From Anoplopoma fimbria (lineage: Eukaryota; Chordata; Actinopteri; Perciformes; Anoplopomatidae): a stretch of DNA of 64,000 nucleotides. The notes beneath the pieces were generated by a model that saw nothing but the letters and a program-made list of their open reading frames with translations, searched no databases and was not told the DNA's origin. The stretch covers positions 13,819,976 to 13,883,975 of the forward strand of contig NC_072467.1 in the NCBI RefSeq assembly GCF_027596085.1, in the 5' to 3' direction. The position numbers and the translations under genes are program-made. Shown piece by piece: positions 21,170-33,790 of this stretch; position 1 is the stretch's first letter, and every line of letters begins with the position of its first letter.

Positions 21170-24100
21170 GTACATTCTCAAGACTGACACTAACTGAAAA
21201 TATAGTCTGCTTTCTGGAGGCTTGTTCTGACCGAACCCACTGCAATGTTTTTGTGGTCTGCTTTTATTTGCCTTGTTGAAAACATCAATCCCCTCTAAGA
21301 CTGGGTATTGGTACAAGATAGTTTTAAGTTATCCCAAAGATAACCCAGAAACAAGTGGTATTGAAACTTCTCCAGTCAGACGGTACCTTCAATCAACCCT
21401 TTTTATGCCCATATGTAGAAAAAGATTCCCATTTTTATGGTTTATGGCTTGCAGCCAATCTCCACAAACATTCTTCGATTTAATGTGATGTGTGATTCAC
21501 TCACTACCTCAGCAGCTACAACCCATACATCTGGCACAGTGAACACGTAGATGTCTGAGCAGGCAGCTAGAAGCTAAACAGAGCTAACACCTGCAACAGT
21601 GCTGATAAAACTAACAGCGTTAAACTGAGGGGGAAACTGGATGGTTGCCGTGACGCTTAAAAGACAATGTGGTCCCGCTGCCGTGGGTTGGGGACGGCTT
21701 TATCTTCGGTAACAACTGTATGACGTACAGATGCTTGTCCATTTACATTTACACACAGCTTCTATTCACATTATGGATATCAAATTAATTACTCTAATGG
21801 TATCGCTATCACTTTAAGGTGACTGTTATTTGTACTGTGTGGTGGAAATTACACAATTTATACTAATACACAATTTATACTAATACTATCTATGTCCCGA
21901 GATGAGTCTCAATGAGCGTTGAAATAATGATCAAATAACAAATTAATGTCTTTGCGGTATTTTATTTCTTTGCATCAAAGAGGCAGAGATTTACAGGATC
22001 ACAGGGAGTGATATATCACCCCTGGCATAACACCTTCACACAGTGTAACTCAACATACAGAGAGACAAGGTTTTCCCGGCCTTTTGAGTACATTATATTA
22101 CAGTACATTACATTACAGTACATATATGGTGCAAAACCTTTACACTATATACTTCCAACATACACTAATATAATTTTCCATTGCAACTGCCAATGGAATT
22201 TTCAACGATCTGAATTCATTTTATAGCTTCTCTTCACATAGGGCTTTTAAGACACGTTTTTAAGTTGCCCATCTCACACATAAATGACGAAACTGATAGA
22301 TCGATAATATATTTCTATTTTAATCAATGCAGATGTCTTCACTTCATTTATGTACAGTGATACAAACTTGCATTTTATAGCCTAACTGCAATGATTGTAC
22401 GTTGGGCTCTGAGCGCTGCCAAAACAAGGATGACCTACACTCCATGCTGTGCCTGAATGCATCCTTTGGAGACACACGTAGCACTAAAGCTGCTGCTCCT
22501 GAGAAATTGTGTTTACTGCAAATCTTATCTCCCACAGTGAAAAATGCTTTCACATGCATCTTTTCATTGACCGGATATGGACTTTCCTCTCAATTTTGCT
22601 TGTTTCCCGTCTGAACTCAACTTCAGACGCATTTTCATTTGGCGAAATTGAAACCAAAACAAATATGGGTGACGGAGCAGTCTTTCAAAGTGGAACACAA
22701 ACTTGCATAATTAAGGGCTACCCGTTTCCTGTTTTTACCTATTTTCATTAAAAACAGGTGGATCTTTCTTCAGATCATCATCATTCAAAACCACCAAGAA
22801 CGAGCCGTTCTTAAAAAAGAATCATCAGTTAAAAAAATGTAGCTAACAAACTTTTTTTTCAGCTTAATCGAGTTGTGACTTCATATCCTGGTCTGCAGAG
22901 CATACGCCCACACAGTCAGCACTTTGCAGGGAATAATGATAAATGATTGATTGGAGTCTGGCACTGCGTCTCTCGAAAAATGATTTACAGTACTTAAACT
23001 GATTTATGTCATGTGGAGTCGCTGCAGTACAAAAAAATCAGTACCGAAGCACACAAATCCATTGTGTTGATAAAAGCTCTAAGACTGACTGAGTTAACAA
23101 CTAACCTTCCTCTAAATAACACATGCAGTAAAATGGAATATAGAATTAAATGCTTGGTAAATATTAAGTGAAGTAGGTTGAAGAGAACCTCTATGTATTT
23201 ATGTCTGACGTTGCTGCAGTCATTTACAGGACTGGGTTAGATTATATGTTCAACAGAGCTTCTTTCTAACCACACTGGACCACAGGTCACAGTGACTCTA
23301 AGTTGTCTGTGAATGTGAGCCTGAATGGTCGTCATAATGTGTCAACCATGTGATTGACTGGCGACCTCCAGCCCAATGTCAGGTTGGATCGTCTGTCCAA
23401 TCATCAATAATGCCCAAAGTCTTTTAGTGTTTCCCCCTATGACGGTACCCAAAAAAATCTCTTTTAATGTCATAGATAACAGAAGATTCACTATAATGAT
23501 AATGATAACCTGCTACTGTTGCTTTCACTGGTTAAAATGACAACACCACTTAACATAAACTTTTTTTACTTGATGGCATATCAAAATCAAACTTTGTTGT
23601 TGTCGGGTTCATGTGCTCTCTGAGGGATGGTGTCTGTACTCAGCCAAAGGTCGTTTATGAGGCAAGAGAAGCTTAACTCTGTAACACCACTGTACAACAA
23701 GAACCAGAACCTTCATTATGTAGATCAAGTTTAAAGATTAAGGGGTATCTGTAAAATACAGAAAATGTGCCTAAATAACGTCCTTTTCATAAAATACTGC
23801 TTGTTCTGTGGTGCTGGTTTCTCAGGTGCCTGTAATGCAAATGAGGTGCATAAATTATCACTTTCAGTGCGCTTGGGACTTAACGTGCCGACAGATTTTG
23901 TGTTTTTAGCCGAGCTAAACCAGAGAATAAAAACGAATCAGTGATGCTGTTTTACCCTTCTTGTTCTCTGTGAAGTTTACTTTAAGTGATGTAATGTAGC
24001 CCCAGTGCGTTTTTATGTGGAATGAACAAAGTGTTCTCTGCACAGATTTAAGTGTGTGGATATCTATTCTAGTTTTTATGATACTGCCAGCACCTTATTT

Positions 24101-26474
24101 AAGACAAAGCCGGGTGCGGATCACATCGCGGTTTCGAGCAGCAGATCGGTAAAAATGAAAAAAGGGAGAAAATATAACCTTTTTGAGATGCCTTTTTTTT
24201 TGCCGTTTTTACAAATGGCCGATCCCGATGATGATCCATATTGGCCAAAACGGATCTTATTTGTTGTTCCATATGATAAGAAAGTGGGGGATACGTACGG
24301 ATCAAGGATCAACTACGGTCCGTTACACTAGTGAGCACTGAGTCGGACTCAGTTTAATAAAAGTTGACCTTCAGCCTCCAACTGGTCATTGAGTAACTTA
24401 GGAGGCAGTTTAGCGTCTGGCACACCGATTAATTTGGCACTAAATTTTTTTATTAAAACTCAAACTCAAACTCAAAAAAGGAAATAACGGGCAAACCAGC
24501 TTTAACATTTCCCTGGTTTCTTCTATAACAACTTCTGTGCAGTGATCGATCTAATTTATGCCGGCGTGAAGTGTGGTTAATGCTAGCACTATTCTAACAC
24601 TATAATCACATTAGCACATATTGTTGTGTGTTGTTTAAGAGTACATAACGACCGCTCTATGCTGAGGTCAAACTGTGAAGGAGCCGTCTTCCTGAGGTTG
24701 AGTTCTCCTTGTCCTCTAAGTGGAGAAAAAATAACCTGTGCCATGGGACTGCAGCACATAAATATCCTCCATCCATAATCCACCCACTGACGCGTGCTCT
24801 CCTACATCGTCAGCCCCCCACGCTTCCCTCTTCACCCGCCCCACCCTTTCAAAAATTCATGTTATGAAACCAGGAGTCCCAGAGCAGCCCCGCTCCTCCC
24901 AGAACCATCTTGTCCGTCATACTTCACAGCTCCTGTACCTCGGCCTCATTCATCGTTAACTCCCTCTGTGTGCACTACATCTTTAAATATGCATGTTATG
25001 TCTTTTCCTATCTCCAGCTCGTCCGCATTTTCTCCTGACCTTGTCTTGGTTTTAGCTGTGTTGCGCAAAGCTTTGTGATGATCATACTGGAATTGAGTAC
25101 CACTTCCAGCACTCGGAGCAGCAGTAACAGCCTCCTCCCATGGGTCTCCACTGAGCCTGGCTAATTGAGATTTGACTGCTCTGTGTAGGCAATGTTTTGC
25201 CTCACTTTGTTTTTTATGGTTATGATTTATTCATCATCAAAACAGGACACGAGGCAAAGACTTTAACAGCCCATTAAAACCCATTTTGCTCATATTATTA
25301 TTATGATTAATTTATCCTAACACCAGGAATGGGAGTGATCCATGCAGATTGCCTAAGCCAGGGGCCTTATATGAACTGTTGTTCTAATGGCGTGGCACAT
25401 TGTAGGAGAGTCAACAATAACAGATCTTTGATAACTCTTGAAAAGAACACGTTGTCATTGTTTCTTTCTCTGCTCACACATTCGGCACAGTCGTGGTGAT
25501 CTAGTTTACAGTAACAGTAGTTGCTTCCTCTCTGTGTTGCCTTTGCACATCTTTGCACACCTTTTTATGATGCAGACAGGTAAAACAGAACCTTCTAGGT
25601 TCCTGAAGAGTCCGACGGCATGGCTCTAAATGCACCATGGGACCCTATAGTGTTTGTATGAGACGCACCAGGCTTTTAATTGACCCCAATGTAAACCCAT
25701 CTGAGCCATTATCAGACGGTCAATAGGAGCAATAAAATCTGCCGTCGGGAGGGGAGGTTGGGCGGGTAAACAATCACAGGAGTGTCACAAGCGTAGTTGC
25801 AAGGATGCTAGCTTTTCCTAAGCATAACCAAGTCGATTTGATGCCCAATTAAACCTTAGAACTAAGAAAACCTATGAAATGGAAGTTTCATTTCAAAAGG
25901 CGCTATCCATGTAACAAGGGGAAACTGTCTGTTTCCTGTGCACAAGGAAGTTTGTATTGCCAAGACACTATCCACGCCTAAAACTGACTCTAGAGGGTCA
26001 TAGTTTTGGAGCGTTGGGTCATTGACCAAGCTGCTGTCTTTGATGAGTTGGGAGTGAGATTGTGTTGGTCATGTAGTGTCTACCTTATCAGTTGAAACCC
26101 TTTACGAACTTTCCAACATCACAGTAACGCTATTTCTGCTGCTTAATCTAGACAGGACAACTGCTCATTGTGTAACTGGGGACATTCAAAGTAAAACGTA
26201 TAATTACTAAGGTTTGCTAGTAGATTTCAGAACAATAATTGTATATTTTTAGCTGCTTGGCTATAAATGGTAATGTCTGTTGTGGTCACTTTGTCAGTGG
26301 GTGGGTCAGTGGTGCCACAATCTATTACATGGATTGGCCTGGAATTTGGTTCAGACATTCATGGTCCCCTCAGGATGAATTGTGGTAATTTTGACCAGTT
26401 TTGCAGGTATTTGGTCAAAAGCCAATGACATCCCATAAATCTGTACCATAGTGCTAATTAGCAATGCTAACATG

Positions 26475-26648
26475 CTGTGTGCACTTTACTCTACGCTGCT
26501 GTAAGCCTGCAAATTTCCCCGCTGTGGGACTAATAAAGGATTATTTTATGCTAATCCAAGAGGATAAGATAAAATAAGATAATCCTTTATAAATCCCGCA
26601 GCTGGGAAATTTGCAGGATTACAGCAGCATAGGGTAAAGTGCACACAA
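26475..26648. repeat. Foldback with ~72-bp imperfect arms
   Basis: Left arm 26475-26546 and right arm about 26577-26648 are imperfect inverted copies, each with CTGCTGTAA, CTGCAAATTTCCC and ATAAAGGATTAT in order, separated by ~30 bp containing GATAA units. The right copy continues into the dispersed repeat that follows. Confidence 0.85.
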
Positions 26649-26940
26649 GAGACATAGTAAAAGAAAGACAAGATAAAAAAACAAGTATTATAAATAAGCA
26701 ATAAAAACAGTAAAAAATCCACAATAACTGAAATATTATATCTACAGACAGAAAACTATTAAAGCTATAATTGCACAGTGTATTGTATTGCATGTGTCAT
26801 GTGGTCTGCTGGGAGCAGAGTTGGTTGTGCAACCTGACAGCAGCTGGAAGGAAGGACCTGCGATACCTCTCCTTCACACATGCATGGGGTGAGAGGTGTT
26901 GTTCATCAGGGATGACAGCTTGGCCATCGTGATGAACGTG
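26649..26940 (+). repeat. Dispersed teleost repeat (family not assigned)
   Basis: Contains CCTGACAGCAGCTGGAAGGA and AGGACCTGCGATACCTCTCC, phrases I associate with a high-copy fish interspersed repeat. It is contiguous with the right arm of the foldback, so the two probably belong to one element family. Confidence 0.5.
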
Positions 26941-27690
26941 GAAAACATTATATTGGTTTGTTTACATTGTCATCATAGGTGTGTTGGCACGTTTTTGTTA
27001 GCATTTAGCCCCACAGAGCTCCTTGCATGGCTGCAGACGAGAATATGAATTCTGACAAACATGAATTTGTCCGTCACAAGTTACTGTCAAGGGCACAAAA
27101 CTTTGGGTCCCCGCAATTTTCTTCAGATGCCAGATGTAAATTATATTTTGGTATTTTTAATGTCATAGCATAACAGATGCATTTCAGTTGTATAGCCTAT
27201 CCTGACTTGTAACCTTTGGGAAAGTGTTTGTTCAAGTTTTTTTTTTCCTTCATCTTTAGTGGTGTACTTTTTCAAGGTTAATTTATACTTTTATTTTTAT
27301 TTTTTTACAGAAATTGGTGCCCTTTACCAGAGAACAAAAATCCTGGCCAGAATGCACCTAGCATCCAAAACCAAAAGCTACGGTTTCTCATGTATCCTGT
27401 GGGCTGTGCCAATGAAAAAACATCTAGTAAACAACATAAAAACATAACCTTCACTGATAGTTGTCCACTAGAATGAGTTTTGAAGATTTTTTAAATGTTC
27501 CATGGTAAGCAAAGAAATATCTTATTATAGCAAAGAAAGAGTAATTTTCACATTTTGGTCTGTGACTGCAACAGTTTTAGAATTAAGACGCCCTTCTTCC
27601 TTAGGAAAGAGCTGTCAGTGTTCACCCCGGCTTATGATCACTGAATATGATCGCTTTAAAGTGTCCCTGCTACTTGTCATCCCCTCTGTA

Positions 27691-27790
<100 letters not shown>

Positions 27791-28374
27791 ACTTCTCTAT
27801 TTTCCAGCTCAGCAGCTCATATTTTCACTGCTCCTGCTCTCAAAGCTGCTTTATTCTAGTTGGGCGTCACAATATTTAGCAGAACGGAAACCAGTTTTAA
27901 TGCGGATCTCTTTCTTATGTTAATGCCGACAGCAGATTAGTCCATGATCTGAGACCCGGCTGTGAGCTGAGCCTGGTGAGACGCACCGAGGCTGGGTATT
28001 TTACCATCCCTCTACCCCCTCGCTCTCTCACACACACAGTCTAAATCTATTTGAAAAACTGTGTTTGAGTCGTGAATCTGACACAGAAGGAGATATTCTG
28101 TCAGAATAGATTGTAGTCAGACATTTATGTATATTTGTACTGTTTGTGTGAGTCATTGTAGGGATTAAGTGTTGTGTTGGCGAGCTGGCTAAGAACATGT
28201 CAGGATTATAATACTGAGAGAAAAATCCCATAGATACTTATAGCTGAAGTGTCAGCCTTCTGGGAGGGAGATGAGAGAGAGAGGACTTCTTAGGAGGACG
28301 CAGTTCAGAGAACAAATCTGCATTCCGCCTGGTCCCAATGTGGTGTTTGCAGAAGAACCACCCGCAGATACAGA

Positions 28375-28910
28375 TATTAAAGTGGCCCTATTATGCTTTT
28401 CTACTTTTTCCCTCTCCATTAGTGTGTTATATATATTTTTTTACATGTTTAAGGTCCGTAGAGTGTAAAACCTGAAGTCCACGCAATAAAAGGAGTTTGG
28501 TCCATTTTCAATGTGTTTATTAAACAGAGAGCAAGAGGAGCTGAGCAAATCAATGCACTTTAAGTCGCTCTAAACTGAAGTCGGATTTGGACGGCCACCC
28601 ACAGCCTCATATTATTTAAACTAGTTGGCTATTTTATCAATTAAATTCAAAGCAATTACAACAAATTTACCTCAGAGGGCTTAACAGTCTGTAATTCTAT
28701 AATACAATAAAAAAGAAATATATAATTAATAATTCAATGATGATTTATAAATTTCTTTCATGAACAACAATACTATTTTTGAAGCATTCCAAAGTGGCTT
28801 TCATTTCTTTCGAAGCTCTATAGCTGCACATTATTAAAGAGACCAATGAGCTCTGCTGGTACTAGGCGTAGCGCTACATCACATGTCAATAACCAGCTTT
28901 TAACGCCCCT
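28375..28910 (+). repeat. Dispersed MITE-like teleost repeat
   Basis: Starts AAAGTGGCCCTATTATGCTT and later has CCAAAGTGGCTTTCATTTCT and AGACCAATGAGCTCTGCTGG. These phrases are typical of a repeat found throughout percomorph genomes. Boundaries are approximate and no terminal repeats were confirmed. Confidence 0.5.
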
Positions 28911-29410
28911 TGGAAATTGAAAATTTCCAAAAAGATTTGCAATTTTTCAAGATTTTACTTTTTTTTCTTTCCTGGGAGCACAACTGAAGCCTTATTTTTA
29001 TTCTTTAGCTCATGCAGTATTTTGATTTGAGATGAAATTCATATTCCATGATGTCTCTTCTGGCCCTGACTTTGTCTTTCCATACAAGTATTCTTCCCTC
29101 ACCTCTGGAGTCTAGGAGACGGGAGAATGAATAATATTATGTGACTATTCTTCTCGGATGCAGGAAATAGTCTGTTACCACATCAGCCGTAAAACAAACA
29201 CTGAGCAGACGTGAAAATGAAACCTTTAAGCTGCCCTGTCTTCAACCGAATCAGTTTTGGATCTTTTACAGATAATAAAGGAAACACCAAAGCTCATGGA
29301 TTTATGTGATTGAATTCATCAGAAACACTAAAACAGAAGCATGTTCTTTGACTGAGGACAGCCCTAATCCTTCTCTCTTGTCTCCTTCCTGTCCCTCCCG
29401 TCTCTTTCAG

Positions 29411-32405
29411 GCGTTGATCGTCCGTTGAGAAAGGACCCGGACTGGAGGAGGATCTTCCCAGACTCCGACCCCCGCAGTCAGCAGCCGACTGAGGCCGGAG
29501 CTCTACACAGGACCAATCCTTGCAAAAATCAAATCAAAGCCGTGCCTCACAGACTCTGAATCAGTCCTGAGCGGCGTGGTGAACGGCACAGCACCCAGGT
29601 CTTAACACACACACAGAGAATCACTCTCCGATGATGCTTCCTAGATAATGTGACACTCGACTGATGGACGGATCATTTTGTCGACTGATGGAGCGCTCAT
29701 ACAAAGCTATGAGTGTTTTTTATGGGGGGGAGGTTTGTGTGTGTGCTTTTTTAAATGTCTTATTAGTCATGAAATTCACTACTAAAACCATTCCAGTGTA
29801 AAGACAAAAACTCTTTATTGATGACAGCATTAACATCCTTCAGCAATTACAAACGAAACTGAAATGAAAGCAGGTTCACAGTTTCCCGTGGACCTGAACC
29901 CAGTAAACCTTATTTCAGGTTGCACTGCACACACTGACTGTATTTACTAGTATTACTACCACATGGGCACTAATACAGTGTTTATGAACGGACTGGGTTT
30001 GAGATTTTTAGTTCCCGTCATCTCTTTATCATATACATTAAGAAAAGTTTGGCAGATTTTTTTAATGTGTTTACAATTGCTGGCGGGTATTTGAATACTT
30101 TTTAAGTTTGGGACGTGTAAATTAAATATTCTCTGTGGAATATTGAATGTTTTTGGTAGGTGTTATAACAGAGGCTTCAGAAATGTTGAAAATATAATAT
30201 ACACTTAACACAATGACAGTCCAAAAGTCAAAGCATTCTTTGTTGCTTTGTCCAGAGTGATTTCGACAAAAGGAGTTTCAAATTGACTTCCATTCATTTA
30301 CTCACTGCTGGGATTTCTGTACAGTGTGAGATAAATGGAGTCCACCATGAAGGGTATTATCATTCTCACCATACATTCAGATAACACTGCAAAACAGTAA
30401 GCACACATTTGCTATGTTTACTGTTGGCAATAAAAAAAAAGGAAAATCAACATTAGAAAATGCAAAAAAATAATCACGTGTCTTCAATACTGATGATGCT
30501 GGTAAATAATGATTATTTTTTTTTATTGTTCTCTATTAACAATGAAACAGTTACCATCAGATGACACGCTAGTTTGAATTGGATCTTATGACCCGTGGTT
30601 ACATATCAGGGTTTTCCTCGAAATGTCATTAGAGACAGAGCGCAACATGTCATACTCTAAAAACCCCGCCCACTGGAGCAGCTAGCTAATTTCGCAATCA
30701 TGCTAACGCGCTGAACAGGCCATCTGACTTTAAACGCTAGGTATCCCTCCTGCGAGGCTGCAATATATATGTTACCAATTGTGTAAACTTTTTATCAACA
30801 TATCGACATAATTACTTCCCAGCCGCTTTCACAAACTCAACAAGGCTCGTCTCACAGGCTCGTAGCTTTTCTCTACAGGGTTTACATCTCGGCCCTCCTA
30901 CCTTTCCGATAGGGCCGACAAGTTGGTCACCACCATAACGCATCCACATAATCATTTCATCTAGAAGTCTCTAGTGTCCTAACTTTAGGTCCCAGGTGCT
31001 CTTTTTTTATATCTCCGGGACAATGGGACATCCTTGATTTTGAGCACTGCCTTTCAGTTGTCATGTCAAAGGATTATTTTCAGCACCCTTTTACTAGCAG
31101 AGGCGAAAAAGTGAATACTTGTAAGTCTTGTAAGGCAGTTAAGTTGGACTTAATACTACTTTTGGAACTTGAAACAGCATAAATCATTTAGGTAACATTA
31201 TATTTTTGGCAACTTAACTATAGTTTTACAAACGAGAAACAAAAGTAATTCCAATTCTATTCTCTCTTTGCCTCTCATACACGCATAGTGAGAGAAAATA
31301 ACATTTTATTGTAAGTGATGAAGGTGACACCTTGATTTGGGCGATCCAATAAAAGGACCAAATATCTCTTAAGTCTCATGTGGAGACGCAGTAACAGATC
31401 TGTGCTGGTGCCTGCTGAAGCCTGGACGTGTGCCCAAAAAAACATTTTAAATCACAGTTATTCTTACTTTTGCCAGAAAGACCTTCGCTCGTCTCCAAAC
31501 CAACGTTTTTCAATAATATCAGTTTACGTGTTTACGTACAAAAAATAACATAAAGGCACAGGAAACACATTTGGGAGAATGGATCTGTGGATTAAATGAA
31601 AATGCACAAATGACAGTTGAACGTCTCAAGTTGCACATGCACTCCTCCTGTTTTTCCAGGAGCATGTTTTAGTGTTGAAGGAATATGTGGAAGGGAAAAG
31701 GGTTGATTTCATACTTCATGCTATTTGTGGGTTTTATAGGACAAATATGAGAAGCAGAGCCGCCTCGTGCACAGTGTGTCCTGCAGAAACCATCACTGCC
31801 AAAGAGCCCTTTGAAGCAGAAGCTGAACCCTAAACCGAATGATGTATATATATTTTTTTTCTGTAACACCTATGCACTTTTGATATTATATATCAATGCA
31901 TTTGTTAGCGTTGGCGTGTCTTTGTCCCACAGGTGTGGAGTGTTTTCTACATGCCGGAGATAACACCAGCTGTAATAATATGTAAAAAAAAAAAAAAAAA
32001 AAAAAGATGGCACAAAAAGGATGGACACGATTTCTGCAGGACACAGATTGCATCGTGGCTGATTCGTTGTATTGTCTCTGTGGTTCAGTATTTGCTGGTG
32101 TTGTGAGTACTTTGCACTTGTCTCCGTTAAAAGAGCTGCCGTGAGGAGACTGCACACTGGTAGAGTGTAGAGAACTCAATTTTCCTCGAGTTGCATCAGT
32201 TCTTGGATATTTCAGCTGCCGCACAGGAACGAAGAGAGGCTACAAAAATACTTTTCACCTGTTCTTTAGAATTTGCAGAAGTGAGAGGAACGTGTTTTTT
32301 TTTTTTTAAAGAACTGAGGATTTTTGAAACGATATGGAAAGACTGAAGAAACTTCTTTGAGGAAAGAAAATGTAGATGCTGTGTGTTTTTACTGGTGAAA
32401 ATAAA
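29411..32405 (+). other. klhl25: Probable klhl25 terminal non-coding exon (3'UTR)
   Basis: Follows a strong acceptor (CCCTCCCGTCTCTTTCAG) and begins GCGTTGATCG in a GC-richer stretch of ~200 bp. No open frame is present. Candidate polyadenylation signals are AATAAA near 30428 and near 32398. ENC-family genes tend to have long 3'UTRs. This is inference; an independent gene or plain intergenic DNA is possible. Confidence 0.35.
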
Positions 32406-32861
32406 CATCAACTCACTTTTTAAACTCTGCGTAGTTCTTGGATGTGAAGGATGATGAAAGCATGTCTCACTTCAGGTCGGGTAACATTCATTTATTTGTG
32501 TTTCAGTACCTCAGTGTCACATGAAAAGTTATCAAACGAGAAAAACAGCATGACAGTAGTTAAGATCATTGCATCAAATTGTAAAATTACTTGAGATGAC
32601 CTTTCAATTCAGCACCACATGAGAAAAAAACAATAGCAACAATGCATTGTTATTGTCCTCATCATTATCTGTTTCCATCACTGGCTTCCTGCTTCAGTTA
32701 TGTATTTTCTGTTCTGATTTGAAAGTTAACAGCAGGTTAAAAAAATCATAGTATTATATGTCAAAAAAAAGTAATGTACTATGTATGCACTGTGTTACCA
32801 GTAGGTAAACAGGTGCGTAGAAGAATACTTGTTGTAGACAATATATAACTAAAAATCTCCC

Positions 32862-32980
32862 GCACACTGTCTTTTTCACTTGCATTTAGAGATGTTTAGT
32901 AACAAGTTTCCTGATTAAGGTCTGTGTAAAGAAACGTTGACACTAAATATCTATAAATGCAAGTGAAGAAGACAGTGTGC
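32862..32980 (+). repeat. Foldback with hammerhead-like loop sequence
   Basis: Arms 32862-32900 and 32942-32980 are inverted copies over 39 nt with 3 mismatches. The 41-nt loop contains CTGATTA (32911-32917), AGGTC, TGTGT, and GAAAC (32931-32935). This is the order of the hammerhead ribozyme core (CUGAUGA, stem II, GAAA), but the G at core position 8 is replaced by T and stem II is poor. Confidence 0.75.
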
Positions 32981-33000
32981 AAGAGGGTTTTTTTTTGTCT

Positions 33001-33790
33001 AGAAGTATAGTGTGTTAAAAAATGTCAGTTTAGTATGTCGAAAAAAAAGTTATATTATAGAATGTCGATAAAAGTTATAAAGACATTGAATAGTATGCCA
33101 AAAAATGTCATGGTAAAGTATTGCGAAAATAGTAAAAAAGTCATAGTATAGTATCTAAAGAAAGTTACAAATAAGTTATAGTATAGCAGGTCCAAAATAG
33201 TCATAAAACAGTCATTGTATAGTATGATGAAAAAAAGTTATTAAAAAAGTCAGTATAAAATGCTGAAAAAGACATGCAAAGTAATGGTATAGTATGCCAT
33301 GAAGTCATTAAAAAGTCATAGTATAGTATGTCGGAAAAAAGTCATAATATAGGATGTTGAAAACAGTCAAAAAAGTATCTAAGTATGAGAAAAAAGACAA
33401 AGACAAAGTTTAGTATGCCAACATTTTTCTTAGGGCAGCATGTCAATAGAATTCACAAAAAAGTCAAGTAATGAAAAAGCTTTAGTGTAGTGTGTCAAAA
33501 ATGTCATAGTAGAGTATGTCAAAATAAGTCAGAAAAAAGTAAGTTAAGCATGTTGAAAACATTTACAAAAGTCATTGTATAGTAGGTCAAAAAAAAAATA
33601 GGAAAAGGATAATATGTTGAAGAAAAGTCAGCAGCATGTATAGTCTATTGAAAAAAGTCAGTTTGTCGAAAAAAGTAAGAAAGTAGCACTAGTTTAGCAC
33701 TTCAAAAAAGTATAGTATGTAAAAATAAATTCATAGTAGAGCATGACGAAAACATTCCCAAAAAGTAATTGTAAAATCCATTGTATATTA
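33001..33790 (+). repeat. Degenerate AT-rich minisatellite
   Basis: About 800 bp of diverged tandem units built on AAAAAGTCATAGTATAGTATGT. Unit length varies, roughly 25-45 bp. It starts directly after the foldback. Confidence 0.85.

Noticed and set aside
24056..24331. 91-codon plus-strand frame ending GSRINYGPLH
   Set aside because: No recognised domain, no splice context, and surrounding DNA is ordinary intron. It might be a decayed repeat, but the evidence is too weak for a gene call.
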